A DNA stretch of 64,000 bases, taken from Casuarius casuarius. Its lineage: Eukaryota; Chordata; Aves; Casuariiformes; Casuariidae. The notes under the pieces are model-generated. The model was not told the origin of the DNA and ran no database searches. It was given only the letters and a program-made list of their open reading frames with translations. Shown in pieces: positions 1 to 12,100 of this stretch; position 1 is the first letter of the stretch; each line of letters starts with the position of its first letter. The position numbers and the translations under genes are program-made. The stretch spans positions 515,284 through 579,283 of the forward strand of contig PTFA01000273.1 in the NCBI GenBank assembly GCA_003342895.1, read 5' to 3'.

Positions 1-2371
1 GCACGCTAGTCTGTGGACGCTGTTATTACAGCTGGCCCATAGCTATTACCTAGTCAGTATGAGGCTTCATCTGAGCCTGTTACGATCATACTGGGTATCT
101 GTCGGGTGTCCTCCTTTCAGAGATGATTATCCCCATTGTCTTTTGCTGACTTTGCCCTTAGACCATCACAAACTGTGAGAAACACTTTCTAGTTGCAGTC
201 TGAAGAGGGATGTACTTGCACCAATATTTTGCAATTGAGAAGAGGAACAAAACCAGCTGCCAAGCTAAAAATGGCAAACTGTTCTTACCAGTGCAGGACA
301 ATGATTTTGCATTCTGATCCAATAAGAGTGCAAAATGCTACAGTATTTATAGGAAGGCTAATCGAAACATGAAGCAAAATATAAGTTTTAGAGAGAGCAA
401 AGCTTTCTAGGGCAATAGAGAGTGAACAGCAGTAGATGGAAATATTTACAAAATAAAAGAGAACATATCAGAAGATAAGTTAAAATGAGTAAGGTAGCAA
501 GTTAGAAAGTAGAAAATAATATACAAAATATGATTTAATACCACCCTTGCTAGAGATAACATCATCCCCAGTTCTTTCAAACCTTCAGCTTTATTTTCCT
601 AGGAAAAAAGTAGGGGGAATGATGACTCTCTTTTTCAGGCAGACACATTGAGTCCATTCCCTACCACACACTGCAGCAATTCACTTTTGCTACTGCTGTC
701 TGTCAGTGTATCCCATTTTTTTTCTTTCTTATCACCTTGCTTAAACTTGAAGGAAGCAGAAAGTTCACCTATGTCATTTGCTGGCAGCTGAAATCCTTTC
801 TCAGTTCCTTAATGGAGGCAAGAATAGCTCCCCAAATCCAGCACTAGGTGTCCTGAGGCTTTCTTGGTTAGTAAAAGGAGATGGCAGGACTGCAATGTAT
901 TAAACCTGCTGCTGTCTCCTGGGCATCATTTATAGATTCTCTGTCAACCCACAAGATCCTCTATTACAATGAACAGTGTAATTAGTCTATAATTAGAAGT
1001 TAATCACAAATCTATAAAAGAAGCTTCCAAATATTGACAATGGTTAAGTAACTGAAATTACCATATATAGCTAATTAATTGCTGATTTGAATTTGTCAGA
1101 GGAAATGCATTCTTAAAGCACCTATAATTCCTGTAGCAGAAATTACTCTTTCTTACTTCCATCTTCAGCAGCAGTGCGCATGTTAGTAAGTACTGAAGGA
1201 GATGAATGGGATAAAATATAAAAACAGTGATTTCAGTCTAGTTCAGTTGTATTCCAAAAAGTAGCTACGCTAAAACAGCAATTTTCTATGCAACAGATCA
1301 GTTCCCTCTTCGTATTCCAAGTCCACTTACCACACTACCTTCATCCTCCTCTGGATGCAGGGAGCATCCCAGCAAGAAACAGCAGACACACATACAATAT
1401 CCAGCATAAAAAAAAGAAAAAGAAAAAAATATTTTTACACAAAAAGATTTGATGGAAAAGGAATACTATTTTGCTGACATTTTTCTCTTTGTGACATTTG
1501 TTACTCATGTCCTACACATATCACAGGTATGGCAGGATGAGAAAGAAGTCCTCACCTCATAAATTGTTATTATTTATTTGCTTATTTGTATTAGCCTGCT
1601 GTCACAGACTGAAGCTCTGTTGTTTCAGACATTGTACAAACAAAAATCGAAGAGATTGTTTTTGCCTCAAAGGACTTATAATGCTCTGAATGGATACAGA
1701 CAGATGAGAGGATACAAGGAAGCAGTGATACAACGAACACGAGGGGCAGCGGTCTCCGCACATCTGCAATGTAAAGTGTTGTTTTCTGTTCTTTTGGGAG
1801 ACAAAAGATAATAAAGTTTCAAATCCATGTCTGATGAGAGTAGTTGAAAGGTGATGAGGAAGCCACATGATGGACATCCAAGGAAAAGCTCCTCCGCAGT
1901 GCAAGAAGCAGCATGGAAAAAAGTAGGAAAATACTTATTTTAAAATGTAGCACAAGTGACATGAGGGTGAGTCACAGGCCAGTCAGGGGTAGGAATCAGC
2001 CTGGATGAGGTGTGATTGGTAAGGTGGTACGAGACTATGAGATGCACTGAACATGAGGAAAGACCACTTGTATTTGATCCTGCAGAAAGAAGAGCGGCCT
2101 GTGGAGGGGTTCAAAGAGAGAGGAGACAGCAGTTCATTCCTGGACATATTGTTGCTCTCTGAGAAAAAAGCTGGCGGGTAGCAAAAGCTGCCAAAGGGCT
2201 GTGGCATTTTTGTGCTTGTCCCCCTCCTTCCTTTGATTCATGAAGGGATCATGGAGAAGTAGACAGCAGCTTAGAGCCCATTATTGGATCTGACAGCACA
2301 AAATAATCATTTATAAGAATGAAAAATAAGCAACACTACCCATCCTTTTTTCCCTTCCTTCTGTGACTTTA
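1..2371. other. AT-rich non-coding stretch, no gene recognised
   Basis: No feature with recognisable homology is seen on either strand. A plus-strand open frame at 1578-1811 ends directly before an AATAAA hexamer near 1811, which would suit a terminal exon, but there is no protein similarity I recognise and the frame length is within chance expectation. A purine-rich A/G tract lies near 1409-1428. Confidence 0.6.
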
Positions 2372-2450
2372 TGTGTGTGTGTGTGAGCACATGTTGGGGT
2401 GTGTTTTTGTGTTTTGTGTGCGTGTCTGTTTCTTTTTCAACAAAGACATT

Positions 2451-2477
<27 letters not shown>
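2372..2477. repeat. compound GT / TA microsatellite
   Basis: A pure GT run at 2372-2385 is followed by degenerate GT/TTTTG sequence. A pure TA run of about 14 units lies at 2450-2477. These are simple repeats; the short frames crossing them translate to YIYIYI-type peptides and are not genes. Confidence 0.95.
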
Positions 2478-2481
<4 letters not shown>

Positions 2482-5400
2482 TTACAGAGCTTATCAAGAC
2501 ACATGAAAAATGCATGATACGGAGAATTTCAAAGGTGTCAGTCAGCAGGACAAATGGGTAGTTCCTGTGGAATCATACACAGTATTATATCCACTAATAC
2601 TAAGAGAATTTGTCATGGTTAATGTTATTACAATGACTGACCGCTTATACTGAAGTGCTAAACAGTGGTATGACCTGGAATACAGCTATTTAGAGAGCTT
2701 TGCAGAAAGTTGGTCAGAAAGAGGAAATGAAGGATGCTCCCTGTATTTCACTGAGCAATGCAGGGAAAAATCTCCAGACCCAACAGCTGTTTACAATGTG
2801 AAGGCAGCTCTGCAGATAGCTCTTTGCATAGCCAGTTGTGCTACTGCTCCAAACATTGCGTAAGGTCAGGTCTTGTGGACCTGTCTAAAACACTGTTGAG
2901 GATCTAGGAAGAAGATAATCTCCTATATGAGGGCTCCCACCTTCTCCTGAGGTGAAGACCTGCAACAGCCGTGGAATCACCTTTGGGCCATCAGAGACGG
3001 TCCTGCTGTTGGCCCATATACACCAAGGAAGACCAGGCTATGGTGGATCCGTCTATTGCAGCGTAAGAGGCAGAGATGAAACCTAAACCAACTGCAAGCC
3101 CATGCCTGCATGGCTGTGAGCACAGCCCCTCAATTCCTCTGTGGGCACTGCAGGGCCCAGACTAGGACTGTAACCCTTTCATTCTCCTGGGCTTCCTAAA
3201 AGTAGTTGGGATTTTCCCTGATTGGAAGAAAGGTGTGAAGCAGCCTAGGTGAGCCAGAAATGTTATTCATTCCATCCTGACTCACTGACATAACTTTAAA
3301 AAAGATGTTGGCAGAAAAAAAAAAAAAAAAATATGGAAATTGTCAGTACTACTATCTGGAGCTCATTATTTGCCCATTAAATTTAATTCTTAGACTGCTA
3401 CGCTTATTCCTCCTAAATACTTTGGATGGTTTATTTGGTTGGTTGGTTGGTATAACAGGATAGATCTAGTCATTCACAGCTGGGCCAGCATCCCAGCAGT
3501 ATCCTTTTAGCCAATGGGTAGATGTATTTGGTATTTGGTATATTAAGCTAGGGTTCTTTGCTTGTGTTTTCCAGAAAAAAAAGCAGTTTTGAGAAAAGCT
3601 TCCTGGAGACAATGTTGCATTTCATCGTCTTTGATGCTGATGAGTGCATGTGTGTAATGTCAAGTTATATAAACAGTATAGATCACAATGTAAATATTTA
3701 TTTTGATACACAACTGAACTGCAAGATCACTTCAGAAGGGCTCTGTTGGCCCTTAATACAATCAGTTTGCCTCTTATTTAGACTCTTATTAACTGCATGT
3801 TTTACTGAGCACTCTCTGAGTCTGAAGTGAATCAGATGCCATGTGGCTGGAGCATATTATGAACTTGGGATCCAGGCTGAGGGTCTAAATTTACTCTGCA
3901 ACCTATTTTCTGTTCAGTGGTCCCCTCCCATTTTCCCCAGATTAACCCTTTTCCTTCCATTATGGGACTTTCTTTAGAGGCTCAGTTGATGAGCGTGCAT
4001 AAACTTACTCCCCAGATGCTCTTTACAGTCAAACTTCAATAATATGTGTGCCCCCTTTCCTTCTGAGGGGCTGAGAGGATGTCAGTCCGTACCTATTTCA
4101 TCCTGAAGACAAGTAGGGCCAGCCTACGCATGAAGTTGTGAGTGACAGGAATACTCCAGTGCCTATTCTTACCAACTTAATGTGTATTAGCAAGGAGGAT
4201 CTTCGGATAGATCAAGCAAAATGTTCTTACTAAGTTCATGGATTCATTCTCTCCTGTCCGTCTCTGTTCAGTGTGAGCTGCTACCGCCTGGCTTGAGAAC
4301 AATCTTTTAAATCCTTCTCCCTAACCCTGAGTTCTCATTTTCTTCAAGTCACCATCAGCCAAACGGTTACCTTCCCACACTGCGGGTGAAGGCGGGTTGC
4401 CTCTTTGCTCATCGACATATATAGCTAAGCTAAGAAGTGCCAGCAGCCAGTTTCCTTTCCACTTCCCCAATCTGTTTCCTCAAAGCTCTTCTGCAGAGCA
4501 TGGAAAATAGCCCATTTACGTGCCATCAGTGTGTCACTGAGGTAACTTAATAACCAGGAAACAGCTTTGGGTCTGCGGGTCTTGTTTGGGCTTTCCTTTG
4601 AAAGCTGAGGTTTAAGCACATTCACTGTGAAAGAATTTCAGGTCCTAGGGACAGAGGTTGCTGGTCTTGAGGAGTATCTTATTTCCTTTATTATGTTTAC
4701 TTAGATTTCCTAGCTCCTTCCTTTGCCCGTTCAGATATTCACGTCATTCTCCCCATCCCCTTTCCAGTAACTGTGTGTTTAGATTTACTACTTTTTATAC
4801 ATAAACCATTCGTCCTTGGTTGTCTCATACATCATAGACATCCCCTTGGTAGTTTTTAATACTCTTGATATAAGGAGCTTTTGCTTGGATCAAAGTCAAC
4901 TGTTTCTTTAAGCTTATGAATTAAGTCACATCAAAGTATCCCACTTTTCGCAGGGACTAAGCTACTAACATGATCCAGCGCTACTACCATACGGATGATG
5001 TACCTAGATAGTGCTCTACTTGTTGAATACTATGTTTTAAATGGGACTTTGTTGGTATAACCAAATTTGTACTATGATCCGGCTGGTTTTTAAACTATCT
5101 TAGTTTAACACCTTTTAAAACATAGCAAAAATGTTCTCTATCCCTCCCCCAGGACCTCTGACAGAGGCACAAGGCTGAGTAATAAATACCCCAAAACCCA
5201 GATCTCTCTTCTTAGTCAGCAGCAGAGATGAAGCTGAGCGTAAACCATGGGCTGACCTCCACTGTTGTCAGAAAGAAAGGATAGGCTTAAGATGAAGGTT
5301 TTTATGAAGGATTTCATGAGTGAAGGAGGTAGGGAGCTCAAGGAAAAGGGAGGAGAGTTTGCTCTGCACTTGCATTTCCCCAGAAGGTGTCCTGGGTTTG

Positions 5401-6405
5401 CCCTTGCTTTGATTGATAATGTATTCCTCCAGCAGTACAACCCACCCTTCTGTTTCCCTTCATCATCCAGCTGCACATTGTGCTGAAGGCTTGAGGGCCT
5501 TTCCCTGTATTACTGCAAAAAGGGCTCTTGATCAGCATGCTGAAGATCCTTTCCATTTGACAAATATTTCCTCTTCTTATTCTTTGCCCTAAGACACACT
5601 GTGCTATTTGTCAGCATTATATTGCACACGCTTTCTTGGTTCTGCTGTGCCTGACTGCATTTTTACTTTGTTTGTGCTAGTACTGATTAGCCAAATTGGG
5701 AGTGTAGAGCTTTTATTTTGGGACTCTTGCTAATAAAATTTCTCTGTTTGAAAGGCAGGTTTAGTTAGCTGTGGAAAGCAGAGAAATCTTCACCAGCATG
5801 TGCCTCCTCTGCTTGCAGGTATGCTGGGCTGCTCCCACAGATTTCATATACAGAGTATGGTCACACTTGGTAAAGATAGGAAACAGCACCATGCATGAAA
5901 ATTCAGCAAGTGAAGGAAGTGTTAGATTGAGATGCTCTGCTAGTCCGTTTGAGTCTTTACTGAACGGGTGCTTCAGCATTGTCTTAGGGTCCTGAGGGAA
6001 GTGTTTAAATTTAATTCAGGAATAAAACCAAGCTCCCAACTGCTTGAAATGATTAAAAATCCCAAGACTCTTTTTGTAAGAATAAGAGCATGACCCTGAT
6101 ATCTTGGCCAAATTCCAGACAATGAAATTACATTCTGTCAATGTGAAATATACCTGTCATTTGAATCGCAAAGCTATTTTGAATTCCCACTGAGAACTCA
6201 TGTTGAGTTTTGCAAGCTTTAAATAGTTGCCATGTCCACCACTTAGATAAAGCATTTTTGGAGTGGGATCTGTAAGTAAGGCTATCGCCAAAGCACATTA
6301 GAGAAGTAATAAATTAAAGATGAAATAGCATTGTTATTTCCTATGTTAGCACTATTATTTTCTCAATTCCATCAACTACCAATTACTTTTTCTTATTCTT
6401 CTTAG
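2478..6405. other. non-coding stretch with short simple repeats
   Basis: Contains an A17 run at 3315-3331 and a GGTT tetranucleotide run near 3437-3450. Nothing else is recognisable. It ends in a pyrimidine-rich tract (about 6388-6403) that reads as a 3' splice acceptor for the exon candidate starting at 6406. Confidence 0.6.
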
Positions 6406-6497
6406 TGATGTTGATTCGAGATTCCTCACAGGAGAGGAGGTAATTGAAAGGTTGATTAGAAAAGCAAAAAGTCTGGATAAAACTAAACCAGCAAATG
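6406..6497 (+). CDS. candidate internal coding exon of an unidentified gene
   Basis: What is seen: a long pyrimidine tract ending in CTTAG precedes 6406, and a consensus-like donor (ATG|GTATGT) follows 6497. The 92 bases are open in one frame only, starting with the last base of a split codon and ending with the first base of another, and give 30 full codons. The peptide is charged and looks helical (EEVIERLIRKAKSLDK) with no cysteine. It contains a CpG-bearing TCG codon in an otherwise AT-rich, CpG-poor neighbourhood, weak support for constraint. I do not recognise the protein family. No matching upstream exon, which would have to end on two codon bases, was found in 1-6405, so earlier exons would lie outside the window. 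A chance combination of decoy splice sites is possible. The alternative is ordinary intergenic sequence. Confidence 0.4.
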
Positions 6498-8546
6498 GTA
6501 TGTTAGGTATGCTGGCACTTTAAATGCTTTGTTTCAGGAGGGTGATAGCTATTGGATAAAAATTTTCATTTTTTTTAATTGATTCTCTTTTAATGAGTTA
6601 AAATTGTGAAACAGACATACGCAACCATACTAAAATCATCTCACCTATCAATTAAAGTAGGACTTTATGTGCTAGCTCTGCCTGTTGCAGGGATTTAGCA
6701 GAATTCACTAATTCAAAGACCCAGCAGAATCTGTGCTGCCCCGTTCCAATAGCCCAACCCTATCATGTGTAACATCCCCAGCCTCAAAAGGCTTTTGTCA
6801 GAGAGCTATGGGCCTAGGAAATTCTAGGTGGAGTTAGACTACAAATGACACTTAATATAGTTAAATTTGACCAAGATAAACACAATTTTATGCAATGACA
6901 GCTGTGTGCTTTGTGCAACAGAGAGGTAGGTAGGAGCATTCACTTTATTTGGCCTACAATCGACTCCCTGCCAGCGAACCTGATGTCTGGATATTTTCAT
7001 ACCGCTGCTAAAGATGATGATGGCACCAGTGATTTGGCCTCCATTTTTTCTGGTCTTAAAGACTAACTGGACTTAAGATACTGTTCAATAATTCTTACTA
7101 AGAAGGATTTCTGTTTACCAGACACTGCATACACTACCAAAACCATGTAGATGGGCAGGAATCATTAAAGCCATATCCAAGGGAACCTTGGTCATGGGCA
7201 GGTTGTTCATGTCTGCTCATCATGAGCAGACATAAAAACTGTTACGCCTCAAATAAATATTACATATGCTCTCTCCTTCCAGCAGTGCTTTTGGTAACTA
7301 CCTTCTGTCACTAGCAGACCTCCTGCCTTTGGGCTCAATTCTGGCAGCTGCTTTCCTTGCCCTCATCTTCTCATTCAAACCCAAGATTTTTATTTCCTTC
7401 TTTGTGCTTTTCTGCTAAGGGCTGAAAAGCCTCCCTGCACTGCAATGGAGTGCCGCAAGGGCAGTGTGCTTAATCTGCTGCCCCCCCTTTCCACAGAAAT
7501 TGTGAACATGAACAGATTCCCAGGGCTCTGGAAAATGACCCCAGCTGACCTTGTGCTGCTTCTTTCTGCATGTGGATTCAAGGGCCAAAGACAGCATTGG
7601 CTTTGACATTGAACAGTTATTTTCTGTGCCTTAAGCACAATAAAGCTAGCATAGGCACAGGAAGCAGTAGAGCTGTGCTAGGTGTATTGCAGTAATCCAC
7701 CCTGGTTAGGATAACCCGGCTGCCTCTGTTGTCCTGAGGACACGGCCTTCTCGGGAGGGCACTACACCAAGCAGTGCATGCATTCCCCCAGACAAACACT
7801 CACATGGTCCAAAGCATCTTTTCCAAGCCCCATCAGACTTTTTTCACTCTCCTAGATCTGCTTCTTGGAGGACCGTTACAACTCCTCTTTGGAAAAGGTC
7901 ACTACAGGCTCTCAGAGTACTTGCTGAAACTGGGAGAAGTGAAAGGAGGAGGTGTGTTTCCTTCGACATGAACAGGATTTTGATCAGGTCAGCCAGAAGC
8001 ACTGGACTGGAGTGGAATAAATATTTTCCATTTACAGACTCCCACTGCTGTCCAGAATCTCCAGGTTTTATTTATGCTAGACTAGGACAGGCAAAAAGGT
8101 GAATTTTCCTGAGATTTACAAAGTATTCATTTAAAATGGAATTATAACATTTTTCTGCAAACTTGACTTTTCTGTCTGCTAAATGTCTTCCTTTCCAGGT
8201 CTCTCACTATTCTTTTTCAAAGGCCACCATTTAAATTACTAAAGGTAATACAAAATATGCCTAGGACTAGATAGGTTAAGGTCAATTGTGTTTATGTGCC
8301 GCGTTAGAATCATACCTCAAAATCCTAATAAAATGTTGTCTTTTGACTACACATGTGTGAGAAGGGGGCTAGAAGTGAAATTAAGCATTCAGAATTCATG
8401 GATTCTGCACTGTAAACTCAGCTCTGTGTTTTTTTTCTAGTATGATAGCTATATTCAGTGCAGTATGTGCTGTGTGTGAATATGTATCCCTTCTGAAATA
8501 TGCAGCTACTTAAGCCTTGGAGAATCCTCGGTATTTTTTAAATTGC
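6498..8546. other. non-coding stretch, intron or intergenic
   Basis: No gene recognised. A short palindrome (listed separately) lies at 7209-7233. An AATAAA hexamer occurs near 7639. A pyrimidine-rich acceptor-like site near 7280 precedes a hydrophobic open frame of about 44 codons ending near 7419, but nothing supports it as an exon beyond that. Confidence 0.55.
7209..7233. repeat. near-perfect 25-base palindrome
   Basis: Left arm ATGTCTGCTCAT (7209-7220) and right arm ATGAGCAGACAT (7222-7233) are exact reverse complements separated by one base. The almost absent loop makes a microRNA-type hairpin unlikely; a cruciform-capable palindrome or chance are the alternatives. Confidence 0.9.
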
Positions 8547-8888
8547 CTTGAAATTAAAGTATTTTCTCAATTAAGACAAACCCTACATTGTAAAGAAATG
8601 NTATCAGTAGTTTCACTAGGCTGACTTCCCATCAGGAGAGACATTTCCTCAACCCACAGATTAGAAACAAAAAGCAGTATGAAGCACAACACAGTGCAAG
8701 AAGTTTAGAAGCAGCTGCTGGCTTCATGTAGGATCTAAAAACTCCATGGAAAATGAGAACTAGTAACAAATGCCATGCCATCATCAGATACCTGCATTTA
8801 TAGACCACAGTTAGTTTTGAGAGAAGATATAGTCTTCAGAATTTATCACACAGTTTAAGTGGAACATTACTTATGGGTCAACAATTGG
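8547..8888 (+). repeat. 342-base direct repeat, copy A (5' edge of CR1)
   Basis: This segment is identical base for base to 10862-11203, offset 2315, apart from the unresolved N at 8601 where copy B has A. It is AT-rich unique-looking sequence. Its last bases (about 8877-8888) already match the start of the CR1 homology. Identity stops at both ends: 8546 is C where 10861 is G, and 8889 is T where 11204 is G. Confidence 0.95.
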
Positions 8889-9074
8889 TTGTGCAGCTGG
8901 TGTTGGCAACAGGGTTTTGGGTTTTATGACCACAGGGCTCTCTCTGAGGACCGAGGACTGCCGGGAGCAGGTGGGATCCACCTGACTAAGTGGGGCGAAA
9001 GCACCTTTGCCAGTAGGGTGGTCACCCTGGGGAGGGGAGCATTAAACAGGAAGAACCGGGGAGGGAGAGGATGA
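8877..9074 (+). pseudogene. CR1 ORF1 esterase-domain remnant
   Basis: The frame starting near 8859 matches the end of the CR1-clade ORF1 SGNH/GDSL-like esterase: a W-L-C-S-W-C-containing helix, a GFGFYDH block, then GIHLTKWGE and a final S-R-(x)n-R-A-L-N block. From family knowledge the C-terminal motif is normally D-G-x-H-L, carrying the catalytic Asp and His. Here the His (codon at 8979) is present but the Asp position reads Gly (codon at 8970). The remnant begins inside the domain because of 5' truncation, so it is non-functional in any case. Confidence 0.75.
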
Positions 9075-9304
9075 TCAACAATCAAATGAAGAAGGGGTGG
9101 GACGGATTGGGGTGTGGGGTGATGCAGGGGGCAGGATGGGAACAACACCAAGTGTATCTGAATAAATAAGGAAGTGCTGAGGAAACAGCATGATGGGGAA
9201 AGCTCTCCTATGCTTTCTGGGAAACCTGGATGACTAGGTGCTTACCTGAAGTGCCTGTACACTAATGCACGCGGCATGAAACAAACAGGAGTAATTAGAG
9301 GTCT

Positions 9305-10030
9305 GTGCATGGTCACAGGGCTATGACCTCATTGGGATTATGGAGACATGGTGGGATAGCTCACGTGACTGGAATGCTGCAGTGGATGAACACAGGCTAT
9401 CTAGGAAGGACAGGCCAGGACGGCAAGGAGGGGAGTTGTCTTTCACTTGAGGGAGCAGGGGGAATGCCTGGAGCTCTGCCTGGTGATGAGCCAGTCCAAA
9501 GCTAATGGGTCGGGATTAGAGGGCAGAACGCCGTGGGTGACATTGCTGTGGGTGTCTGCTACAGACCGCCTGATCGGGAAGTAGACAAGACAATCGAAAG
9601 AAGCCTCACAATCACAGGCCCTGGTCGCCCCCCGATATCTGCTGGAGGGGTAACATAAGAGGGCACAAGCAATGCAGGAGCCTTCTGGAATGCACTGATG
9701 ACACTTCTTAACACGGACGACTGAGAAGTTGATGAGGGGCTCTGCTGGACCTCATCATTACAAACAAGGAAGAACTGGTTGGGGATGTGAAGGTCAGGGG
9801 CAGCCTTGGCTGCAGTGACCATGAGATAGTGGAGTTCAGGATCCTGAGAGGAGTGAGAAGGGCAAAAAGTGGGATCACAACCCTAGACTTGAGGACAGCA
9901 GACTTTGGTCTGTTCAGGTACCTGCTTAGAAGAATCCCATGGGAGCCCTGGAGAGGTTCAAGGAAAGCTGGTCGATTTTCGAGAAACACCTCCTCCAAGC
10001 TCAAGAATGGTCCATCCTGATAAGCAGAAA
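9305..10030 (+). pseudogene. CR1 ORF2 endonuclease (EEP-type) remnant
   Basis: The apurinic-like endonuclease of CR1 ORF2 is recognisable in pieces across frames. DLIGIMETWWD is at about 9325-9357, with the E of the catalytic core. GVCYRPPD is near 9550-9573. [11 protein letters not shown] is at about 9805-9837, where SDH carries the final catalytic His. It is followed by a basic linker and by P-A-W-M-N-K-x-L-L near 10050. Frame changes between these blocks and in-frame stops show it is dead. Its normal role is target-site nicking during target-primed reverse transcription. Confidence 0.85.
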
Positions 10031-10173
10031 AACAAGCAAAAGTGGCAGAAGGCCTGCATGGATGAACAAGAAGCTCCTGACTAAACTCAAATGTAAAAAG
10101 GAAGGATACAGAAAGTAGAAGCAGGGACAAGTGACCTCGGAGGAATATAGAGACACTGCCTAAGCATGCAGGG

Positions 10174-12100
10174 GTGGGGTTAGGGAAAACAAAGCCTGTT
10201 AGGAATTGGATCTGGCAAGGGACACGAAGGGCAACAAAAGGTTTCTGCAAATACATCAGCAGCAAAAGGAAGATTAAGGAAAATGTGGGCCCATTTCTAA
10301 ATGGGGATGGAAAGCTGGCCACAAAGGACACCGAAAAGACTGAGGCATTGAGTGCCTTCTTAACCTCAGTCTTTAGTGGTACGACTGGCCTTCAGGAATC
10401 CCAGATCCCTGAGAGCAGTGGGGAAGTCTGGAGCAAAGCAGACTTACCCTCAGTGGAGGAAGATCACCTCAGCGAGCAGTTAAAGAAACAAGTCGTATGG
10501 CCCTGGTGGGATGTATCCACAAATGCAGAGGGAGCTGGCTGTTGTCATTGCTAGGCCACTCTCTATTATCTTTGAAAGGTCATGGTAATGGGAGGAAAGT
10601 TCCTGAGGACTAGAAGAAAGCAAATGTCACTCCGATCTTCAAGAAAGGCAAGAAGGAGGACCTGCGGACTATAGGCTGGACAGCCAGCTTTTCTATTCTG
10701 CGGAAAATAATGGAGTGAATAATCCTGGAAGCCATTTCCAAATATATGAAGGTGATCAGAAGTAGCCAGCATGGATTTATGAAGTGGAAACTATGGTTAA
10801 CCAACCTGATAGCCTTCTATGATGAGACAACTACTAGCTTGTTGGATGAGGGAAGAGCTTGCTTGAAATTAAAGTATTTTCTCAATTAAGACAAACCCTA
10901 CATTGTAAAGAAATGATATCAGTAGTTTCACTAGGCTGACTTCCCATCAGGAGAGACATTTCCTCAACCCACAGATTAGAAACAAAAAGCAGTATGAAGC
11001 ACAACACAGTGCAAGAAGTTTAGAAGCAGCTGCTGGCTTCATGTAGGATCTAAAAACTCCATGGAAAATGAGAACTAGTAACAAATGCCATGCCATCATC
11101 AGATACCTGCATTTATAGACCACAGTTAGTTTTGAGAGAAGATATAGTCTTCAGAATTTATCACACAGTTTAAGTGGAACATTACTTATGGGTCAACAAT
11201 TGGGTCAACAATACTTGACTTCAGTAAGGCTTTTGACACTGTGTTCCATAAATCCTCATGGCCAAGTTGGTGAAGAACAGGATAGATAAGGGGACAGTGA
11301 AATGGATTGAAAATTGGCTGAACTGCCGGTCTAAAAGTTCTGTGCTGCGATCAGCGGCACAAAGTCTAGCTGAAGGCCAGCCATTTGTGGTATCCCAAAG
11401 GGGTAAATATCGTGGCAAATAGTGTTTAACATCTTCATTAATGACTTAGATGATGGGACAGAGTGCAGCCTCAGCAAGTTTGCTGATGATAAAAAACTGG
11501 GAGGCGTGGGTGATAAACCAGAGAGCTGTGCTGCCACTCAGTGGGACCTCGACGGTCTGGAGAAATGGGCCAAGAGCAATCTCATGAAGTTCAACAAAGG
11601 GAAATGCCAAGTGAAATACAAAGTTCTGCACCTGAAGAGGAAAAACTCCATGCAGTAATACATGCTGGGGGCCGATGAGCTGGAAAGCAGCTTTACAGAA
11701 AAAGTCTTGGAGGTCCTGGTGGGTAAGCTGACCAGACGCCAGCAATGTGCCCTTACAGTAAAGAAGGCTAACGCTATCCGGGCTGCATTAGGCAGATCGT
11801 TGCCAGAAGGGGGAAGGAGGTGATCCTTCCCCTCTGCTCAGTCCTGCTGAGGCCATGTCTGGAGTGCTAGGTCCAGTTCTGGGCTCCCCAGTACAAGGGA
11901 GACATGGACCTGCTGGAGCAAGACCTGTGAGGGGACATAAAAACGATTAAGGGACTGGAGCACTTGTCATACAAGAGAAGGCTGAGAGAGCTGGGACTGT
12001 TCAGCCTGGAGAAGAGAAGGCTCAGGGGGGATCTTATCACTGTGTATATATACCTGAATTAGGGGTATGTGTAAGGAAGATGGATCCAGACTCTTCTCAG
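10174..12100 (+). pseudogene. CR1 ORF2 reverse transcriptase remnant, interrupted
   Basis: Reverse transcriptase homology runs from the finger-domain leader (NKKGF/KYISSKRK-type block, 10174-10554) through FKKGKKED (about 10636), SSQHGF (about 10762), LDFSKAFDT (about 11215-11241), VFNIFINDLDDGTE (from 11422) and the active-site block FADD at 11479-11490. It then passes the LMKFNKGKC block (about 11580-11610) into the thumb and connection region ([16 protein letters not shown], about 11990-12038). The domain is split by the 342-base insertion at 10862-11203 and by several frameshifts. The residue after FADD is Lys, where Thr is usual in CR1. Confidence 0.9.
10862..11203 (+). repeat. 342-base direct repeat, copy B, inside the CR1
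   Basis: An exact copy of 8547-8888, inserted in the same orientation between the CR1 reverse transcriptase blocks LLDEGRA (ending near 10859) and LDFSKAFDT (starting near 11215). In CR1 these blocks are normally separated by only about five codons, so roughly 15 bases of element were lost or replaced. Immediately 3' the motif TGGGTCAACAAT appears twice in tandem (11189-11212), the second copy lying outside the 342-base identity. Confidence 0.95.

Noticed and set aside
9708..10331. 207-codon minus-strand open frame
   Set aside because: It is antisense to the CR1 endonuclease and linker region; the plus strand carries the recognisable protein.
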